A stretch of 8,750 nt of DNA from Lysobacteraceae bacterium (GTDB lineage: Bacteria > Pseudomonadota > Gammaproteobacteria > Xanthomonadales > Xanthomonadaceae): NCBI GenBank assembly GCA_027483745.1, contig JAIXTZ010000284.1, positions 1 through 8,750 on the forward strand, read 5' to 3'. The translations under genes were made by a program, and so were the position numbers. Each line of letters opens with the position of its first letter. The first letter of the stretch is position 1. Shown one piece after another: positions 6,079 through 8,750 of this stretch. The notes under the pieces were generated by a model that was not told the DNA's origin, made no database searches, and saw only the letters and a list, made by a program, of their open reading frames with translations.

Positions 6079-7308
6079 ATGACCGCCTTGATCCGCTTTG
6101 TCCTGCTGGGCCTGCTGCTCGCCTCGCCGCTCCACGCTACCGAGCGCACCCGTTACGACATCGACTACCGGGTGGCCTTCGTGCCGGCGCAGGGCGTGGC
6201 CGACGTCGCGATGACCCATACGCCGGGCAGTGGGCGGGCCACCCATGTCGAAGTGCGCTTCGACCCCTCGCGCTACTCGCAGGTGCGCGCGCAGGGCGGC
6301 ACTTTGAGCCAAACCGGCGACCGCTGGACCTGGGTGCCCGACCCGCGCCGTGCCTCGACGCTGCGCTGGCGCTACAAGGTCGACCACCAGCGCCGCGGCG
6401 GCGGCTACGACGCCCGCATGACGCGCGACTGGGCCATCGTCCGCGGCGACGACCTCGTCCCCTCGATGTCGGTGCGCACCACCGCCGGTTCCGATTCCTC
6501 GGCGCGGCTCTTCTTCGACCTGCCGCCGGGTTGGACCAATGTCGACACGCCTTTCGTCCACACGCGCGACCGCAAGGGCTTCGTGGTGGTGAACGCCGAG
6601 CGCCGCTTCGACCGCCCGGTGGGCTGGATGATCGCCGGCTCCGTCGGCACGCGCCGCGAGTTCATCGACGGCATGGAAGTGAGCATCGCCGGCCCGGTCG
6701 GTGACCCGGTGCGCCGCAACGACGCGCTGGCCTTCCTCAACCTCGTCGCGCCGGAAATGCGCGCCGCGTTCGGCGAGCTGCCGTCGAAGATCCTGATCGT
6801 CAGCGCTGGCGATCCGATGTGGCGTGGCGGTCTTTCCGGCCCGCGTTCGCTCTACCTGCACGCCGACCGGCCGCTGATCAGCGAGAACGGCACGTCCACG
6901 CTGGTGCATGAGCTCGTCCATCTCGTCACCCGCATCCGCGGCGCCGAGGGCGACGACTGGATCGCCGAGGGCAGCGCCGAGTTCTACTCGATCACCCTGC
7001 TCAATCGTGCCGGCCTGCTCAGCGACCCGCGCCGCGACCGCGCCTTCGATTGGATGCAGAACCACGGCCGCAATGTGCGCACGCTGACCGGCGTGCGCAG
7101 CTGGGGCCCGCAGACCGCGCGCGCCGTCGGCCTGTTCCGCGATCTGGACCGAGAGATCCGCCGCGCGACGAACGACGACAAGTCGCTTGACGACGTGATG
7201 CGCCAACTGGTCGAGATCCGCGAAGTGTCGCGCGAGGATCTCGCGGCGGCGGTCGAGGACGTGATGGGCCGTTCGTCGCGGGTGCTCGACACGCCGCTGT
7301 TGCGCTGA
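6079..7308 (+). CDS. Exported HExxH zinc metalloprotease, gluzincin (peptidase MA-like / M61-like)
   Basis: 409-residue predicted secreted or periplasmic zinc peptidase of unknown substrate. Residues 1-20 form a Sec signal peptide (hydrophobic 5-16, probable cleavage after LHA). About 21-215 looks like a beta-rich N-terminal domain with some resemblance to the non-catalytic domain of M61 peptidases. The catalytic part begins with GPRSLYLH (254-261) and ENGTSTLVHELVH: H277 and H281 are zinc ligands and E278 the general base. WIAEGSAEFYS (294-304) matches the WLxEGxAE segment of gluzincins, making E297 the likely third ligand, giving HExxH-x15-E. The remaining 100 residues are mostly charged and helical. 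Unlike full M61 proteins there is no PDZ domain and the whole protein is much shorter. The start has no clear Shine-Dalgarno sequence but is the one that yields a signal peptide. It begins 52 nt after the methylase stop, so it may have its own promoter, with CATACT (6035-6040) a weak -10 candidate. The next gene follows by 8 nt. Confidence 0.8.
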   Translation: MTALIRFVLLGLLLASPLHATERTRYDIDYRVAFVPAQGVADVAMTHTPGSGRATHVEVRFDPSRYSQVRAQGGTLSQTGDRWTWVPDPRRASTLRWRYKVDHQRRGGGYDARMTRDWAIVRGDDLVPSMSVRTTAGSDSSARLFFDLPPGWTNVDTPFVHTRDRKGFVVVNAERRFDRPVGWMIAGSVGTRREFIDGMEVSIAGPVGDPVRRNDALAFLNLVAPEMRAAFGELPSKILIVSAGDPMWRGGLSGPRSLYLHADRPLISENGTSTLVHELVHLVTRIRGAEGDDWIAEGSAEFYSITLLNRAGLLSDPRRDRAFDWMQNHGRNVRTLTGVRSWGPQTARAVGLFRDLDREIRRATNDDKSLDDVMRQLVEIREVSREDLAAAVEDVMGRSSRVLDTPLLR

Positions 7309-7316
7309 CACCGGGC

Positions 7317-8168
7317 ATGGCCCCCTCGGTCGCCTTCGAGGCCTGGGACGGTTGGGGCGCGTGGCAGGCGACTCGGACCGCGGAGGACGAACGCTTCAAC
7401 GAGGCCTACCGGACGCGCTTGGCCGCGGTGAGGAAGGCGCGCGAAGGGGGCTTCGAGGCGCGCTGCAGCGCCTGTGGTCTTGTCGGACGGTTCCGCATCG
7501 ATCCGATGGTGAAGGTCGATGACGAAACCCATCGCGAAAGGCTCGTTTGCCCGAGCTGCCGGCTGCCCGGGCGGAATCGTGCCGCTCTGGCCGTCCTCGA
7601 CCACGAGGGACTGGGGCTCGAGGCCGCCGTCTACGCGACGGAGCACGGCACACCGCTGATTCCGCGTTTGCGCCAGCGAGCCCGGCACGTGGCCACCAGT
7701 GAGTTCCATCCCGAACGCCGTCCGCGGTTGCGACGCCTGCGCCAGTGGATCCGCCATGGCGCCGCGGCGCACCAGGATCTTCGCGCCCTGTCGTTTTGCA
7801 GCGCATCGTGGGATGCCGTGGTCTGCCTCGATGTCTTCGAGCACATCGACGAGGTCGACGCGGCCTTTGCCGAATGTGCTCGCGTGCTGCAACCGGGCGG
7901 CGTGCTGGTGGCGACCGCGCCCTTCGACGAGAACGCGGAGACCGACCGCCGCCTCGCGACACAAGGCGCGGACGATGCCCTCGTCTGGTCCGCTGCCGAG
8001 GAGTGGCACGCCGACCCGCTGGGCGGCCGCGTGCCGTGCTTCCATCGTTTCAGCTGGGCCGTGCTGGACCGCCTGCGCGCTGCCGGCTTCCGCGAGGCGC
8101 AGTGGTGCCGTGTCGACGCGCCGAACGAGGCCCTGTTCGGCCTCTGGGTGATGCGCGCGCGGCGCTGA
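7317..8168 (+). CDS. Zinc-ribbon plus SAM-dependent methyltransferase-like protein
   Basis: 283-residue cytoplasmic protein with no signal peptide. A short N-terminal region (about 1-45, acidic/basic and probably helical) precedes a zinc-ribbon-like element, C50-x2-C53 and C78-x2-C81. LPGRNRAAL (83-91) follows, a basic stretch often seen between the ribbon and the methylase fold in such proteins. The Rossmann-like part is clearest at SWDAVVCLDVFEHIDEVDAA (164-183) and ARVLQPGGVLVATAPF (188-203), which match motifs II/III of class I (type 11) methyltransferases. The usual glycine-rich SAM loop is not seen; its place is taken by VYATEHGTPLIPRL (105-118). The C-terminus HRFSWAVLDRLRAAGF (243-258) also fits the family. 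The substrate is unknown. The ATG lies 8 nt after the metalloprotease stop with only a weak ribosome site, so co-transcription is likely. Several codons here (AGG, GGG, GGA, CGA) are rare in the pump and aldolase genes, which hints at a different history or weaker selection. Confidence 0.78.
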   Translation: MAPSVAFEAWDGWGAWQATRTAEDERFNEAYRTRLAAVRKAREGGFEARCSACGLVGRFRIDPMVKVDDETHRERLVCPSCRLPGRNRAALAVLDHEGLGLEAAVYATEHGTPLIPRLRQRARHVATSEFHPERRPRLRRLRQWIRHGAAAHQDLRALSFCSASWDAVVCLDVFEHIDEVDAAFAECARVLQPGGVLVATAPFDENAETDRRLATQGADDALVWSAAEEWHADPLGGRVPCFHRFSWAVLDRLRAAGFREAQWCRVDAPNEALFGLWVMRARR

Positions 8169-8172
8169 GGTC

Positions 8173-8192
8173 GCACGCTCCGGTCAGCGTGC
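8173..8192. terminator. Weak hairpin between convergent genes
   Basis: GCACGCT (8173-8179) pairs with AGCGTGC (8186-8192) around a 6-nt loop, in the 15-nt gap between the convergent methyltransferase and M28 peptidase genes and including the stop codon of the latter. Its location suggests a shared bidirectional terminator. There is no T-run on either side and the stem is only 7 bp, so the assignment is tentative. Confidence 0.3.
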
Positions 8193-8750
8193 CGGCGGGT
8201 CGCGACGCGGGTCGGCCGGCGGCGGCGTCGCCGGCTTCTGCGCTTCGCCGAAGTCCACCGCCGTTTCCGCCGCGAGGTAGGCGAAGGCCGCATAGGCCGC
8301 CACCTGCTGGTCTAGTGCTTTCGGATCGATCTTGTCGAGCGTGTCGTTCGGCGTGTGGTGGTAGTCGAAGTAGTCAGTGCCGTCTTGCGCCAGCTGCCCC
8401 CACGGCACGCCAAGCATCACCAGCGGTCCGACGTCGGGGCCGGGGCCACCCACGCCGTATTCGGTCGTGATGCCCAGCGGTGCCAGCACGCGGCCGATGG
8501 CGTCGATCACTGGCTTCGCCTCGGGCGCAGTGCTCGAGCGCAGCGCGTAGATGCGCCCGGCGCCGAAGTCGCTTTCCGCCGCGATCTGGTAACTGGGCCA
8601 ATCGGCGCCCACCTGCTTCGCGTGCTCGCGTGCGCCCATCAGGCCGTTCTCCTCGCTGGCCCAGGCGATGACGCGCACGCTGCGGCGCGGCGCCTCCGGC
8701 AGTGCAGCGATCGCCGCGCCCGCCGCCATCGTGATCGCCACGCCGGCGCC
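8184..8750 (-). CDS. M28-family zinc aminopeptidase, C-terminal part (5' end outside window)
   Basis: The last 188 residues of a dinuclear zinc exopeptidase that removes N-terminal amino acids from peptides; family members are usually exported, but the signal peptide would lie outside the window. The frame is open to the right edge, and the first visible residues GAGVAITM match the segment directly after the metal-bridging Asp (DDGAGVA) of M28 enzymes. Numbering from the first visible codon, E33-E34 in ASEENGLMGA give the general base and a zinc ligand, D61 in ESDFGA is the second-metal ligand, and H132 in YHHTPNDTLDKID is the final metal ligand. All C-terminal catalytic residues are thus intact. 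The end (about 163-188) is a Pro/Arg-rich tail that looks flexible. The GTG at 8741-8739 is internal, not the start. The gene converges on the methyltransferase gene with 15 nt between stops. Confidence 0.93.
   Translation of the reverse strand, partial: GAGVAITMAAGAAIAALPEAPRRSVRVIAWASEENGLMGAREHAKQVGADWPSYQIAAESDFGAGRIYALRSSTAPEAKPVIDAIGRVLAPLGITTEYGVGGPGPDVGPLVMLGVPWGQLAQDGTDYFDYHHTPNDTLDKIDPKALDQQVAAYAAFAYLAAETAVDFGEAQKPATPPPADPRRDPPAR

Noticed and set aside
1807..7311. An antisense reading frame of about 1834 codons on the - strand spanning the adaptor end, pump, methylase and protease genes
   Set aside because: It is in exact codon register with the pump and the protease, where an antisense stop would need sense codons TTA, CTA or TCA, which are nearly unused in this GC-rich genome. 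The translation is a low-complexity His/Arg/Asp/Ala/Gln/Gly mix with no recognisable domain, while the sense strand encodes clear protein families. It is a codon-bias artefact.
6984..8045. A 353-codon - strand frame over the protease end and methyltransferase
   Set aside because: The sense strand holds HExxH-protease and methyltransferase motifs with proper spacing. The antisense product shows no family features.
1..8750. Mobile element, CRISPR, tRNA, prophage or defence-system signatures
   Set aside because: No direct-repeat arrays, transposase or integrase motifs, tRNA cloverleaf or terminal inverted repeats were seen on either strand. The gene content is chromosomal.

Overview
The window is high-GC bacterial chromosomal DNA in which G and C dominate third codon positions. 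It carries six complete or partial genes on the + strand and one partial gene on the - strand. The vertebrate-type class I aldolase, the lipoprotein-type RND adaptor and the YfiF-like SpoU methylase together suggest a gammaproteobacterium of the Xanthomonadaceae (Lysobacter/Luteimonas/Xanthomonas group). That assignment is inference from protein resemblance, not a database result.

Layout: (1) 1-633, the last 210 codons of a class I fructose-bisphosphate aldolase. (2) 634-943, a 310-base gap with two hairpins, a perfect UUCG-loop stem that is probably the aldolase terminator, and a 19-bp inverted repeat upstream of the next operon. (3) 944-6026, three tightly packed genes: a lipoprotein RND periplasmic adaptor, an HAE-1-type RND inner-membrane pump whose start is 11 nt past the adaptor stop, and a SpoU/TrmH-family RNA 2'-O-methyltransferase whose GTG start overlaps the pump stop by 4 nt. 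(4) 6079-8168, two genes 8 nt apart: an exported HExxH metalloprotease of the gluzincin type, and a zinc-ribbon plus SAM-methyltransferase-like protein. (5) 8184-8750, the C-terminal part of an M28 zinc aminopeptidase on the opposite strand, converging on the methyltransferase with a 15-nt gap.

How the genes work together: adaptor and pump form two parts of a tripartite drug or solvent exporter. No outer-membrane factor and no regulator gene lies in the window, so an unlinked TolC-like protein would be needed. The RNA methylase is translationally coupled to the pump by position but has no obvious mechanistic tie to it. The metalloprotease/methyltransferase pair is uncharacterised as a unit.

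Overall this is mostly ordinary core and semi-core chromosome. I saw no CRISPR array, tRNA, rRNA, insertion sequence, phage gene or toxin-antitoxin pair, and I do not claim a new system. The least explained items are the compact secreted gluzincin with its methyltransferase partner, the non-canonical motif I of that methyltransferase, an apparent insertion before TM10 of the pump, and the palindrome upstream of the efflux operon. A very long antisense reading frame (1807-7311) is explained by codon bias.
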